Positions 1 through 8,665 of a stretch of DNA of 64,000 nucleotides are shown here, piece after piece. How positions within the stretch are numbered: position 1 is the stretch's first letter; each line of letters begins with the position of its first letter. Below the pieces are notes generated by a model. The model was not told the DNA's origin and ran no database searches. It saw only the letters and a program-made list of their open reading frames with translations. Both the position numbers and the translations under genes were made by a program. Source of the DNA: CAIVVT01 sp963838205 (GTDB taxonomy: Bacteria > Acidobacteriota > Terriglobia > Bryobacterales > Bryobacteraceae); contig CAWIQF010000001.1 of assembly GCA_963838205.1 (NCBI GenBank), positions 248,001 to 312,000 of the forward strand. Reading direction: 5' to 3'.

Positions 1-869
1 TCAGTGAGCGTGACAACGGCCCGCAGCCGGACCGGGTAGATGCGGTTATCATCTCTGCGCGTCCGGCCTTTGACCTCGGCGGCCGTGGTTAGCACGGGCA
101 AGCCGGGCGTGGCGTGGGCCGGCTCCGAAGGACTCTGCCCGGAGGCGCCGGGCAATGGTGCGGTCGCTTTGGATTCGACGTCGCCCGGAGCAGCGACGTA
201 GATCTGAACGCGTTGGATTTCACCCGATACCGTTCTAACCGTCACCGGCACGCCCCGGACCGCCACCTCCGCCCCGATCGACGCGTCAAGGACGGACCGC
301 GATTCGGCGAGCAGGATGCACTCCACCGCCTCACCTGCGAGCCGCAATTCGAAGCGGGTGTGCGTGCTATCGCTGGTCCGGCGCGCCAGCAGTTTCCCAC
401 GGATTTCAATGCGCTGATAGTCCGCTTGCCCCGCTCTGATCGACCGCGGATCCGGCCGCTTCGGAGTCGGAAGGTCGCCAATGGCGCCCACCCGCAGCGA
501 GGGCTTTACAATTACCGGTGAATTGGCCTCATAGCCCGTAAATCCGCGTACGTCCACGGCCTGTCCGGCCCTCAGATCGGCGGCAGCGTCCGTGAGTTCA
601 ACGTAGATGCCGGCGGTTGAATCCTGGATCGTCAACAAATCGACCTGAGGGTCGAAGAACGTGACGATGCCGTGAAACTCCACTGGGTTGCCCCGGCGCG
701 CCTGGGCGGGCGTCAGCCTCCAAACCTCAGCCACGTTGTCGATGGGCTTGGCCGGGCCGGGTTCCTCTAGCCGGCTACACGCGGCGAGCAGCAGCAGGCA
801 GACTGCGGCGGCGATGGCCGGCTGCCCATGCCGGCGTCCCTCCCGCTGCCGTTCAGTGGACTGGAACAC
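1..869 (-). CDS. N-terminal part of an exported lipoprotein-like protein, probable sensor (runs off left edge)
   Basis: An uninterrupted minus-strand frame continues to the window edge. It begins with a basic stretch, then a hydrophobic leader ending in LLLLAACS, a lipobox-like signal with the candidate lipidated Cys at the AAC|S junction. After it comes a module with the phrases PVEFHGIVTFFDP and LLTIQDSTAGIYVEL, and a second module seems to start near the edge (IYPVRLRAVVT). From memory, this repeated beta-rich 'GVVTYYDP...LFVQDATGGIYV' module stands at the N-terminus of large acidobacterial and verrucomicrobial sensor kinases; that role is inference because the C-terminus is missing. The start is uncertain: GTG at 869 or GTG at 908, neither with a strong ribosome site. 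It is divergent from the secreted protein at 1242. Confidence 0.55.
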   Translation of the reverse strand, partial: MFQSTERQREGRRHGQPAIAAAVCLLLLAACSRLEEPGPAKPIDNVAEVWRLTPAQARRGNPVEFHGIVTFFDPQVDLLTIQDSTAGIYVELTDAAADLRAGQAVDVRGFTGYEANSPVIVKPSLRVGAIGDLPTPKRPDPRSIRAGQADYQRIEIRGKLLARRTSDSTHTRFELRLAGEAVECILLAESRSVLDASIGAEVAVRGVPVTVRTVSGEIQRVQIYVAAPGDVESKATAPLPGASGQSPSEPAHATPGLPVLTTAAEVKGRTRRDDNRIYPVRLRAVVTLT

Positions 870-1241
870 GTCTTCGTTCTGAGACCCCGTCTCCTGGAAT
901 TGCGCCACCAAGACAGTCTGCGCTACGCCGCATTTTTCTCAGCCGGCTGGAAGCAAACCCGGCGTGCGGCCGGACGCCGGGGCGGCGGCCAATCCGACGC
1001 CCGCTCCCAGCATGCCCGTGGCTTGCCGGCACTCGATGGGTAGTTGCTCCGGCGTGGGGCGCCACTCCAGCGTCCGGATAGTGGCGCGCCGCGAGTGTCC
1101 GCCAGGGGCCAACTCAAGTCACGGCGACACCATCATATACCAGGCGTTCCGGAACCAGTCTCCGGGTTCGAAGCCGGCGTGCGGTCCGCCGTGGGTCTGG
1201 CTGTCAATCCAGGGCCACGCCCGTTTGCCATACTGCAATTA
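870..1241. other. Divergent intergenic region
   Basis: About 370 bases between the minus-strand lipoprotein-like gene and the plus-strand secreted protein. It must hold both promoters, but I see no convincing -35/-10 pair, repeat or RNA structure. The in-frame extension upstream of 1242 reads as low-complexity Arg/Gly/Pro sequence and is not treated as coding. Confidence 0.4.
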
Positions 1242-3698
1242 GTGGCAATACGATCTTCTGCTCTGCTTTTCGTGCCCGCGGCGCTGCTGTGCGCTGCGCT
1301 GGCGGCGCGCGCGGCTGCGCCAGTCTGTGCCGGAGGGATGACGGTATCCGAATTCAAACTCTCCGTGCAGGCTCCCGATGCGAAATCGCTTCTCAGCCTG
1401 AAGGAGGTGCACGCGGTCGGGCCGGGATCGAAGCTGCTCTACACGCCCGGACAACTGCCGGCGAACATCGATAAACACGCCGAAGTGGCCATCGTCCTGG
1501 CCCCGGTCAACAACGGCGGGGCGAAGAAGCCCCAGGTGGTGGTTCTCGATCCGCAGTCCGCGCTGAAGCCGGCCGAATGGCATACGCCGGTCGCGGTGGC
1601 CGTGGCCGCGCTGGTGTACGGCCCGCAGGGGCTCGACAAGAGCCGGGTGAAGAAGCTGGTCCGCAACGATGCGGAGCTGATCTCCCAACTGGCCGAATAT
1701 GCCGAGAAAACGGCTCTCGCCGAGTCGCTCATCCAGCAGTTGAAAACGTCGAGCGCGAGCGCGGCCGGCCCGTCCACGACTCTCGGGGCCGCCGTGGTTG
1801 GGCTATCCGCCGGGCCCGCCTCGTCCGCTTTGGACCGCACCGCGCCGGCCGATCAGCAGGCCGCGGCGCTGATGCGGGGGCTCAACCCGGCCCTCGCCAC
1901 GTACGATCCATTGGCGCCGAGCCCGACCGCGCGCGTTGCCCAGTCGGCGGGCATCGCGGCGGCGATCGCCGGGCTGTTCTTCGGCAACACCGTTGGGCTC
2001 GCGACGGGCAGCGCGGCTCTGGCCGTAAACCTGGGTTCGCTCATCTTCCCCAACACGGATTTCCGGTCGTCGTTCACGGAACCCTCCAGCGGCGGCACCC
2101 TGGCGCTGTGCGCCAAACGCGAAGCGCATCAGTCACGGACGAAGCTCGCCTATCTGTGGGCCGTGCGCGTCCCCAACACGCCCGCGCCCGCGGTGCGTCT
2201 CAAGGCCGCGTTGTACCTGCCCCAGGGGGGCGCGGGCGAGTTGCCGTTAGAGCTACACAAAGAGACGGCCTGGGCGTCCATCGACGCCGCCAAGCCGTGG
2301 ACCCTGACCGCCGTTTCCGGAGCGGCCAGCGCACCCGTGCAGGTTGTGGGCGACGCGAAGTCGCAGACCATTAAGCTGGACTTGGCCAAGGCGCAGCTCG
2401 CGCCGGGCGAATACAAGCTCAGCGGGCTGTGGGATTGGACGCCGTTCGCCGCTGAGGGCACGCTGCACGTCGCGGCCTTGCCCGACCTCGGCAAGGCCAG
2501 CGTCGAGCCAGCCTCGCGCGACCGGCTGGTGCACGGCAGCGGCGAGGTGGAACTGCGCCTGACCGGCGTGGATTTTGAGTTTGTCGATGCCGTCAAGCTG
2601 CAAGCCGCCGCGCCGGAACAGAAGCCCCTGGAACTCGCGCCGAAGCTCCCCAAGGGCCGCGGCGCCGGGCCCCAGGAAACGCTGTCTCTGAGCCTGAATA
2701 CGACCGCGCTCCCGGCCGGGAATTACAAATTGATCCTGTCCGAAGCCGGGGGCAGCAGCGCCGAGCTGCCGCTCCGGATTCTGCCTCCGACGCCCGTGAT
2801 CGCCGGGCTTCCCTTGCGCGCCAATCTCGAGGAAAACCGACAGTTGCTGCGTTTGGAGGGGAGCGGGCTCGAGCGCGTGGAGGCATTGACATCCGCTTCC
2901 GCCCAATTCGAACTCTCTCCCAGCGCGCCCGGCTCCAGCGAGCGCACGGCCAGTGTGCACCTGGCCTCCGGATTGCAGGCCGGCCAGACGCTGGAGCTGC
3001 AAATGAAAGTCGAGGGGATGACGCAGCCGGTGGCGCTGAAAGCGGCGCTGGTGGTGGCGCCACCGCGCCCGCGCATCCTCACCGCCTCCATGTCGCGCCT
3101 GCAGACCCTGGGCCTGGAACAGCGGCCCAACGAACTGCCGGCCGACACGTTCCTGACCTATTCCCTGCGCGTGGCCCACGCCGACGGACAGGCCGAGGTA
3201 CGTCTGGCCTGTGAAGACCCGGCCCAGACGCTGGCCCCGCAGGATCTTCGTCCCGGTGAAAAAGGCTCCGGCGCGCGGCTCGACCAGGCCGGCGCGGGCG
3301 TCCTGTTTCTGTCCTTACTCCCGGGCGCGATCGGGCAGCCGGGATGCGAGCTGGCGGCGACGGTGCAGACCCCCGCCGGCGGCGTTTCCGACCGCTGGAA
3401 GCTCGGCCGCGTGGTCCGGTTCCCGCGCATCGACAAGTTCAGCGTGACCGACGAGAAGGTCGGCGACGGCCAATACGCGGGCATCCTCGAAGGCGAGCAT
3501 CTGGAGACCATCGGCAAAGTGGGCTGGGACGCCGCGCATGGCCTGGCGGTGGATACTTTGCCCGCTCCGGTCGCGGGCGATGCGCTGCGCCAGACACTGC
3601 GGGTCGTGGTCGCCTGGCCCTCGCCTTCGCCTCAGGCGCCGCTGTACATCTGGCTGCAAGGCGAAGACTCGGGCCGGCGGACGGAGACCCGCTACTGA
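1242..3698 (+). CDS. Large secreted protein of unknown function, Ig-like modules
   Basis: 818 residues if translation starts at GTG 1242, chosen because MAIRSSALLFVPAALLCAAL then forms a clean signal peptide; the open frame reaches 1044 but the extra residues do not look like protein. After the leader comes a mixed region of about 230 residues, a hydrophobic Gly/Ala-rich stretch near residues 235-268 that could be a membrane segment, then a long beta-rich region with repeated phrases (VELRLTGVDFEFVDAV, LLRLEGSGLERVEAL) resembling IPT/TIG or Ig-like folds. I do not recognise a catalytic motif. The stop codon abuts the stop of the convergent slipin gene. Likely periplasmic or surface-exposed; function unknown. 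Confidence 0.75.
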   Translation: MAIRSSALLFVPAALLCAALAARAAAPVCAGGMTVSEFKLSVQAPDAKSLLSLKEVHAVGPGSKLLYTPGQLPANIDKHAEVAIVLAPVNNGGAKKPQVVVLDPQSALKPAEWHTPVAVAVAALVYGPQGLDKSRVKKLVRNDAELISQLAEYAEKTALAESLIQQLKTSSASAAGPSTTLGAAVVGLSAGPASSALDRTAPADQQAAALMRGLNPALATYDPLAPSPTARVAQSAGIAAAIAGLFFGNTVGLATGSAALAVNLGSLIFPNTDFRSSFTEPSSGGTLALCAKREAHQSRTKLAYLWAVRVPNTPAPAVRLKAALYLPQGGAGELPLELHKETAWASIDAAKPWTLTAVSGAASAPVQVVGDAKSQTIKLDLAKAQLAPGEYKLSGLWDWTPFAAEGTLHVAALPDLGKASVEPASRDRLVHGSGEVELRLTGVDFEFVDAVKLQAAAPEQKPLELAPKLPKGRGAGPQETLSLSLNTTALPAGNYKLILSEAGGSSAELPLRILPPTPVIAGLPLRANLEENRQLLRLEGSGLERVEALTSASAQFELSPSAPGSSERTASVHLASGLQAGQTLELQMKVEGMTQPVALKAALVVAPPRPRILTASMSRLQTLGLEQRPNELPADTFLTYSLRVAHADGQAEVRLACEDPAQTLAPQDLRPGEKGSGARLDQAGAGVLFLSLLPGAIGQPGCELAATVQTPAGGVSDRWKLGRVVRFPRIDKFSVTDEKVGDGQYAGILEGEHLETIGKVGWDAAHGLAVDTLPAPVAGDALRQTLRVVVAWPSPSPQAPLYIWLQGEDSGRRTETRY

Positions 3699-4488
3699 TC
3701 ACTTCTCCGGCGGTGGCGCCTCTTCCAACGGGGCGAATTTGTTCAACACCCGGCTGAGGCCCGTGAAGATGTCCACGGGCAGCGGGAACACGACCGTCGT
3801 GTTCTTCTCGGCGCCGATTTCCACCAGCGTCTGCAGGTAGCGCAGTTGGATGGCGGCGGGCTGCTTCTGCAGGATTTCGGCGGCCTGCGCCAGTTTCTCC
3901 GACGCCGACAATTCGCCGGCGGCGTGGATGATCTTGGCGCGGCGCTCGCGCTCGGCCTCGGCCTGGCGGGCGATGGCGCGGATCATGTTGTCCGGCAGAT
4001 CGACTTGCTTCACCTCGACCTTGGCCACCTTGACGCCCCACGGGGCGGTGTCGGTGTCGAGCACGCCTTGCAGCCGCAGGTTGATCGTCTCGCGCTGGCT
4101 CAGCAGCTCGTCCAGTTCCGCTTCGCCCAGGATCGAGCGGAGCGTAGTCTGAGCCAGTCTGCGAGGTCGTGTAGAGGAAGTTGGACACCTCCAGGACGGC
4201 CTTCTGCGGATCGATCACGCGGAAAAAGACCACGGCATTCACCTTCACCGTGACGTTGTCGCGCGTCACGATGTCCTGGGCCGGCACCTCCAGCGTTTCC
4301 AGCCGCAGGGACACGCGCACCATCCGGTCAATAGGCCGGAAGATGATCACCAGGCCGGGGCCTTTCGGCCGCGTCTGAACGCGGCCCAGGCGGAACACCA
4401 CGCCGCGTTCGTATTCGGCCAGGATGTTGATGCACGAGAAAATGTAGAGCACCACGATGATTACGCCCACCAGCACTACGGGATCCAT
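3699..4488 (-). pseudogene. SPFH/stomatin-like protein (slipin), broken by a +1 frameshift
   Basis: The start MDPVVLVGVIIVVLYIF gives an N-terminal membrane anchor, followed by the SPFH/prohibitin domain (AEYERGVVFRLGRV, then RDNVTVKVNAVVFFRVIDP). At position 4158 one extra base (an A on the coding strand, after TTSQ) shifts the frame; the second half continues in the next frame with VLDTDTAPWGVKVAKVEV, the QAEAERERRAKIIHA coiled coil and the C-terminus ending EEAPPPEK. Removing one base gives a single 262-residue protein of normal slipin length. It lies 4 bases after the NfeD gene, the classic slipin/NfeD pair in which the membrane scaffold is partner or substrate of the protease. An assembly error is more likely than true loss. 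Confidence 0.85.
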
Positions 4489-4492
4489 CGGC

Positions 4493-5800
4493 TTATTCCT
4501 TTCCGGACAGAGTTGACTCGGGTTCGACTTTCAATCTGAGACCGTCCACGGCCAACACGCGCACCGGCGTGCCGCGGGCAATCGGGGCCGTGGCCACGGC
4601 GCTCCAAAATTCGCCGTGAATCCGGACCGTGCCCGCCGGCGCCAGGTCGGTGTGAGCGATGCCTTCTTCGTTGAGCAACCCGGCCGCGCCCGTGACGGCA
4701 GGCTGCAGCCGCGATCGCACGACTAAGTAAACCAGAAACAGCGTGATCGCGGCGAACGGCAGCGTGACCGCGAGTGCCGTCGTGAACCGGATGCGCATCT
4801 CGGGCGGACCATCGACCAGCAGCACGGAGCCGAACAGCATGGCGATCACGCCGCCGATTGCCAGCACGCCGTGCGCGGCGAACTTCGCTTCCAGGATGAA
4901 CAGCGCGAAGGCCAGCAGCAACAGCGCCACGGCGGCCCCGCGAATCGGCAGCACCGACAGCGCCATCAACGCCACGACCACCAGAATCGCGCCCGCCGCT
5001 CCCGGCGCCACCGCGCCCGGGATGTTGAACTCCACGTACAACAGCAATCCGCCAAGGATCAGCAGGATGAAGGCCAGGTTGGGGTCGGCGATGGCGGCCA
5101 CGGCCCGTTCCCGCAAGTTCAGCTCGTAATCCACCACCCGCACGCGCGCCGTGTGCAGGACAAATCGGCTGCCATTGGGACGCGTGACCTCGCGGCCGTC
5201 CAGCCGGCTGAGCAGATCGGATTCGTCGCGCACGACGAAGTCGATCAGATGCTGATCCAGCGCCTCTTCACTGGTGAAGGACTTGGCCTGGTAGACCGTC
5301 GATTCGGCGGCCGCCGAGTTGCGGTTGTGGCGCGCGGCCAGGCTGCGCACGGCGGCGGCGGTGTCGTTTTCGATCTTGTGCCGCATCGTCGCATCCATTT
5401 TCTGCCCCAGCAGAACCGGCGACGCGGCGCCGGCGTGCGTGCCCGTCTGCATCGCGGCCACATCGCCCGCCAGCAGAAGTATGAATCCCGCCGACGCGGC
5501 GCGCCCGCCCGACGGCGTCACGAACGTGACCACCGGCAGCGGCGACGCGTTCATCCGCTCCACCAGCGTCTGGGTTGCGTCCAGCAGGCCCCCGGGTGTG
5601 TTCAGCCGGACCAGGACCAGCGGCGCGCCCTGGCGCTGGGCCTGCTCGATGGCGTGCGTCAGAATCTCCACCGTGATCGGGTGGATCACCGAGTCGAAAC
5701 CGACCGCCACCGCCGCGGGCTGCGACCGTACGTTCCACGCCAGTAGTGCAAGCAGACCGGCCGCCAGCGGCAACGTGCGCATGGGCCACCCCGGCTTCAA
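4493..5800 (-). CDS. NfeD-family membrane serine protease
   Basis: 435 residues: signal peptide (RTLPLAAGLLALLAW), a ClpP-like periplasmic protease domain, four to five membrane helices (LAFILLILGGLLLYVEF onwards) and a C-terminal NfeD OB-fold (GIAHTDLAPAGTVRIHGEFW). The Ser in GGRAASAG and the Lys in VYQAKSFTSEEAL match the Ser-Lys dyad known for this family, which cleaves hydrophobic C-terminal tails of stomatin-like proteins. TTG at 5800 is preferred because GGAG lies 5 bases upstream and the TTG overlaps the TGA of the RNase III-like gene; ATG at 5782 is possible. It is followed directly by the slipin. Confidence 0.88.
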   Translation of the reverse strand: MKPGWPMRTLPLAAGLLALLAWNVRSQPAAVAVGFDSVIHPITVEILTHAIEQAQRQGAPLVLVRLNTPGGLLDATQTLVERMNASPLPVVTFVTPSGGRAASAGFILLLAGDVAAMQTGTHAGAASPVLLGQKMDATMRHKIENDTAAAVRSLAARHNRNSAAAESTVYQAKSFTSEEALDQHLIDFVVRDESDLLSRLDGREVTRPNGSRFVLHTARVRVVDYELNLRERAVAAIADPNLAFILLILGGLLLYVEFNIPGAVAPGAAGAILVVVALMALSVLPIRGAAVALLLLAFALFILEAKFAAHGVLAIGGVIAMLFGSVLLVDGPPEMRIRFTTALAVTLPFAAITLFLVYLVVRSRLQPAVTGAAGLLNEEGIAHTDLAPAGTVRIHGEFWSAVATAPIARGTPVRVLAVDGLRLKVEPESTLSGKE

Positions 5801-6180
5801 GATACTCCAACGCCCGGCGTGAGTAAATGCGGCTGGCCCGCCCGGCGCAGGCGCTTCTCTTCCTGTTTTTCGAAAAGCGGCAGCAGCCGTAGTTCGATGT
5901 GCCGGAAAGCCTCGTCCAAGCCTCCGGCCGAGTAGGCGCGGCCGATCTGCGCTTCGATCGCCGTAGGCTCGCCCACGCCCGCCAGAAACCCGTTCGACGT
6001 CATACGGATCGCCTTGGCCCCGTCCAGACGCCCGTCTTCGCCCAGGATTTTAAGCCGCACGTACAGCGCCAGCACGGCGTCGCCGATCCAGGCCTGCTCG
6101 CGCAGCACGTCCTCGCGGCGCTTCGCGGCCGGCCGCGCCGGCTGCGCCGCGGCCCGCGCCACCTCCGGCCTGCGCTTCAC
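5797..6180 (-). CDS. RNase III-domain-like protein (mini-RNase III type)
   Basis: 127 residues from GTG 6180, which overlaps the stop of the upstream hydrolase as GTGA and is preceded by a purine-rich GGAGACGGAGAAGAA ribosome site. AWIGDAVLALYVR resembles the helix of RNase III/MrnC proteins bearing the catalytic Asp, and MTSNGFLAGVGEPTAIEAQIG fits the following helices of the half-domain. There is no double-stranded RNA-binding domain. The second acidic cluster is weak, so catalytic competence is unclear. Tight coupling with the neighbours places it in the hydrolase-NfeD-slipin operon, an unusual setting. Function inferred from these motifs only. Confidence 0.6.
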   Translation of the reverse strand: MKRRPEVARAAAQPARPAAKRREDVLREQAWIGDAVLALYVRLKILGEDGRLDGAKAIRMTSNGFLAGVGEPTAIEAQIGRAYSAGGLDEAFRHIELRLLPLFEKQEEKRLRRAGQPHLLTPGVGVS

Positions 6181-7241
6181 TTCTTCTCCGTCTCCTGGAG
6201 CAGCTTTACCAGCCGGTCCTTCCACAGCGCCGCCATCGTGTGCGAGCCGTGGCCGCGCGTCATGCCGGTGTAAGGGTACAACTCGAATTTCACCGTCGGG
6301 GCTTTCTTGAGAAGCTCCTCGGCGATCTTCAATTCGGGCGGGTTGATGGTGTCGTCGGCGAAGTTCAGATGCAGCGCCGGCGTCTTGATCTTGCCGAGAT
6401 CGGGCGCCGGGTTGTAGTCGCGCGAGGCGTCAACGGCGTACATCACGTCGTTGGCGTCCGTACCCCGCAGGCGTGACGCGATGGCCTGGTTGTAATACGC
6501 GAGCGCCTTCTCGCGTGTCGGTCCCGACTGCTGCCACGTGAGCGGATTGCCGCCCACCAGCGCCAGCACGCCGATCGCCGTGCGCAGGCTCGGCGGCTGC
6601 GCCGTGTAGTCGCCGCCCTGCCACGCCGGATCGTTCTGGATAGCTTCGATGATGATCCGCCGCCACGCCAGGTTGCGCCCCGAGATTTCTGTTGGCAGGC
6701 ACGCCAGCGGCATGGCGGCTTGCGCGAATTCCGGATAGCGCTCCAGCCACACGTAGCTGTGCATGCAGCCCATCGACGTGCCCATCAGCAGCCGCAGATG
6801 GTCCACCTTCAGCTCCTCGGTCAGCAGGCGATACTCGGCCAGCACCATGTCCTGGTAACCGTAGTGCGGAAACTTCGCGTGCGCCCCGTCACTGGGCTTG
6901 CTCGACTTGCCGTGGCCGATGTCGTCCGGCAGAATCACGTAGTACTTCGCCACGTCCAGCGGCTGCCCCGCGCCGAACAACTCGCCGGCGAAATTCGGGC
7001 TCAGGAACTGAGTTCCCGCGCCCGTCGTCCCATGCAGGATCAACACCGCGTTCGTCACCAGGCCCGCGGCGTCGCGCTTCGGCTCGCCCAGCGTCCGGTA
7101 ATGGACTCTCAGCTCCGGGAGCGCTTCGCCGCTGGTGAAATGGAATTCCTTCAGAACGGCGTCGCCCTCTTTCACGGGCCACGCAGCTTGTGCGGCGAGC
7201 AGTCCCGTCGCGCACAAGAAAATCGCGAAAGGCTTTCTCAT
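6177..7241 (-). CDS. Secreted alpha/beta hydrolase, homoserine O-acetyltransferase-like
   Basis: 354 residues starting with a signal peptide (MRKPFAIFLCATGLLAAQAA). Core of the MetX-like alpha/beta hydrolase fold: LILHGTTGAG with the oxyanion region, the nucleophile elbow GTSMGCMHSY, Asp in NFADDTINPPE and His in TRGHGSHT complete a Ser-Asp-His triad. True homoserine acetyltransferases are cytoplasmic, so the signal peptide argues for a periplasmic esterase or hydrolase rather than methionine synthesis. TACAAT stands 7 bases before the ATG without a Shine-Dalgarno sequence, suggesting a leaderless transcript. It is the first gene of the four-gene operon running to the slipin. Confidence 0.8.
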   Translation of the reverse strand: MRKPFAIFLCATGLLAAQAAWPVKEGDAVLKEFHFTSGEALPELRVHYRTLGEPKRDAAGLVTNAVLILHGTTGAGTQFLSPNFAGELFGAGQPLDVAKYYVILPDDIGHGKSSKPSDGAHAKFPHYGYQDMVLAEYRLLTEELKVDHLRLLMGTSMGCMHSYVWLERYPEFAQAAMPLACLPTEISGRNLAWRRIIIEAIQNDPAWQGGDYTAQPPSLRTAIGVLALVGGNPLTWQQSGPTREKALAYYNQAIASRLRGTDANDVMYAVDASRDYNPAPDLGKIKTPALHLNFADDTINPPELKIAEELLKKAPTVKFELYPYTGMTRGHGSHTMAALWKDRLVKLLQETEKK

Positions 7242-7288
7242 GCCGCGGATTGTAGCACCAGATTCTCCCGGTGCGAAGCCCGAATTGC

Positions 7289-8521
7289 TCAGGCTTCGAT
7301 TTTAGGCAACTCGTAGCCTTGGCGCCGCGTGCGCGTAAGCAGAGCGTTGGCGTCGCTATCGTTGAAGAAACGCTCGTGGCCCGGATCCCAGCGCAGCGGC
7401 CGCGCCAGCTCGCGGCAGATGTTGATCAGGTGGCACACCGTCGTGGACCGGTGGCCGACCTCGAAGTTCGCGTTCGGCAGTTGGCGCGAGCGCAGGCAGT
7501 CGAGGAAGTTCACCAGGTGGAACAGGTCCTCGCCGCGGCCTTCCGGCGTCGGCTCCGGAGCGCCTTTGAGCAGTTCCGGCCGGTCCGTCGTGAAGATTCC
7601 GCGCTTGATTTCGATCTGGCCGTTCGTTCCGTAAAAAATAGCGCCCAGATCGGCGTGGTCCCGATGCGGCCCGATCAGCTTCAGTACCGTCCCGTTCATA
7701 TAGCGCAGGAAAACCGGCTTCGTCGCACCCGCCTCCTCCTGCCAGATCTCGGTCGGCCCGGTCGCGTCCGTGCCCAGCGCGCACTGCACCTGGTCCAGCG
7801 CGTGCGTCCCCCAGCCGGTCACGCCCCAGCTCTGTCCCGCGCCGTCGTAGTCGCGATACCACCCCCAGCGATGTTGCAGGTCGGAGTGATACGCCCGCAG
7901 CTCGGTCTGGTTGCACCACTGCTCCCAGTCCAGACCCTCCGGCATGGCCATCGGCGCGCGCGGGATCCACGTCTCCGGCGGTTCGAAGTTGCAGGCGATC
8001 ACGGTGTGCACAAAGCCGATTGCGCCCTCCCGCACCAGCTTGCTGGCGTAAACGTTGGCCGGGATCGAGCGCTGCTGCGTGCCGGTCTGCAGCACGCGCT
8101 TGTATTTCCGCACCGCCTGGCGCAGCGCGAGGCCTTCCCCCACCGTCAGCGTGAGCGGCTTCTCGGCATATACGTCCAGACCCGCCTGCAACGCGCTCAT
8201 CGCGATCAGCACGCGCGCGTGCGTGGTCGTCTCGACGAACACGGCATCGAGCTTTTCATGCTCCAGCAGACGCCGGTAGTCGGTGTATTTCGTCCACCGG
8301 GCGCCTTCCGGATGCGCCTTCGCCACGGCCTCCACGCGGTCTCGGGCGCAGTCGGCCACGGCCACCACCTCCGCTCCGGGCAGTTCGTAGCCCAGCAGCC
8401 AGGTGCCCCGGCCGCCAGTGCCGATGAATCCCAAACGGATCCGGTCGTTCGCTCCCAGCACGCGTTGCGGATCGAGCAGCGGCAGCGCCGCCGCGGTACC
8501 TAGGAATTGCCTGCGGTTCAT
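7289..8521 (-). CDS. Gfo/Idh/MocA-family oxidoreductase, Tat-exported
   Basis: 410 residues from the ATG at 8521, which has AGGAGAATCGAA in front; the open frame is longer but the extension is not protein-like. The leader MNRRQFLGTAAALPLL is twin-arginine-like. The Rossmann motif follows as LGFIGTGGRGTW, then the EKPLTL signature of the family, with the Lys that contacts substrate and nicotinamide. The C-terminal half carries the alpha/beta domain (WGWYRDYDGAGQSWGVTGWG). Members use a tightly bound NAD(P) to oxidise or epimerise sugars and inositols; the substrate cannot be told. One of three such proteins in the window. Confidence 0.85.
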   Translation of the reverse strand: MNRRQFLGTAAALPLLDPQRVLGANDRIRLGFIGTGGRGTWLLGYELPGAEVVAVADCARDRVEAVAKAHPEGARWTKYTDYRRLLEHEKLDAVFVETTTHARVLIAMSALQAGLDVYAEKPLTLTVGEGLALRQAVRKYKRVLQTGTQQRSIPANVYASKLVREGAIGFVHTVIACNFEPPETWIPRAPMAMPEGLDWEQWCNQTELRAYHSDLQHRWGWYRDYDGAGQSWGVTGWGTHALDQVQCALGTDATGPTEIWQEEAGATKPVFLRYMNGTVLKLIGPHRDHADLGAIFYGTNGQIEIKRGIFTTDRPELLKGAPEPTPEGRGEDLFHLVNFLDCLRSRQLPNANFEVGHRSTTVCHLINICRELARPLRWDPGHERFFNDSDANALLTRTRRQGYELPKIEA

Positions 8522-8665
8522 TTCGATTCTCCTGAAACAGGCCCGCCGCCGGGCCTGCGGCTTTCCGCCCGAGTCTATCACCGTCCACGATCGTCTATTT
8601 TTTCTATTTCCATTCGCACAAAAGGCCCTTACAATTCATCAGATCCCTCCTGCTCTGGAAGCAAC

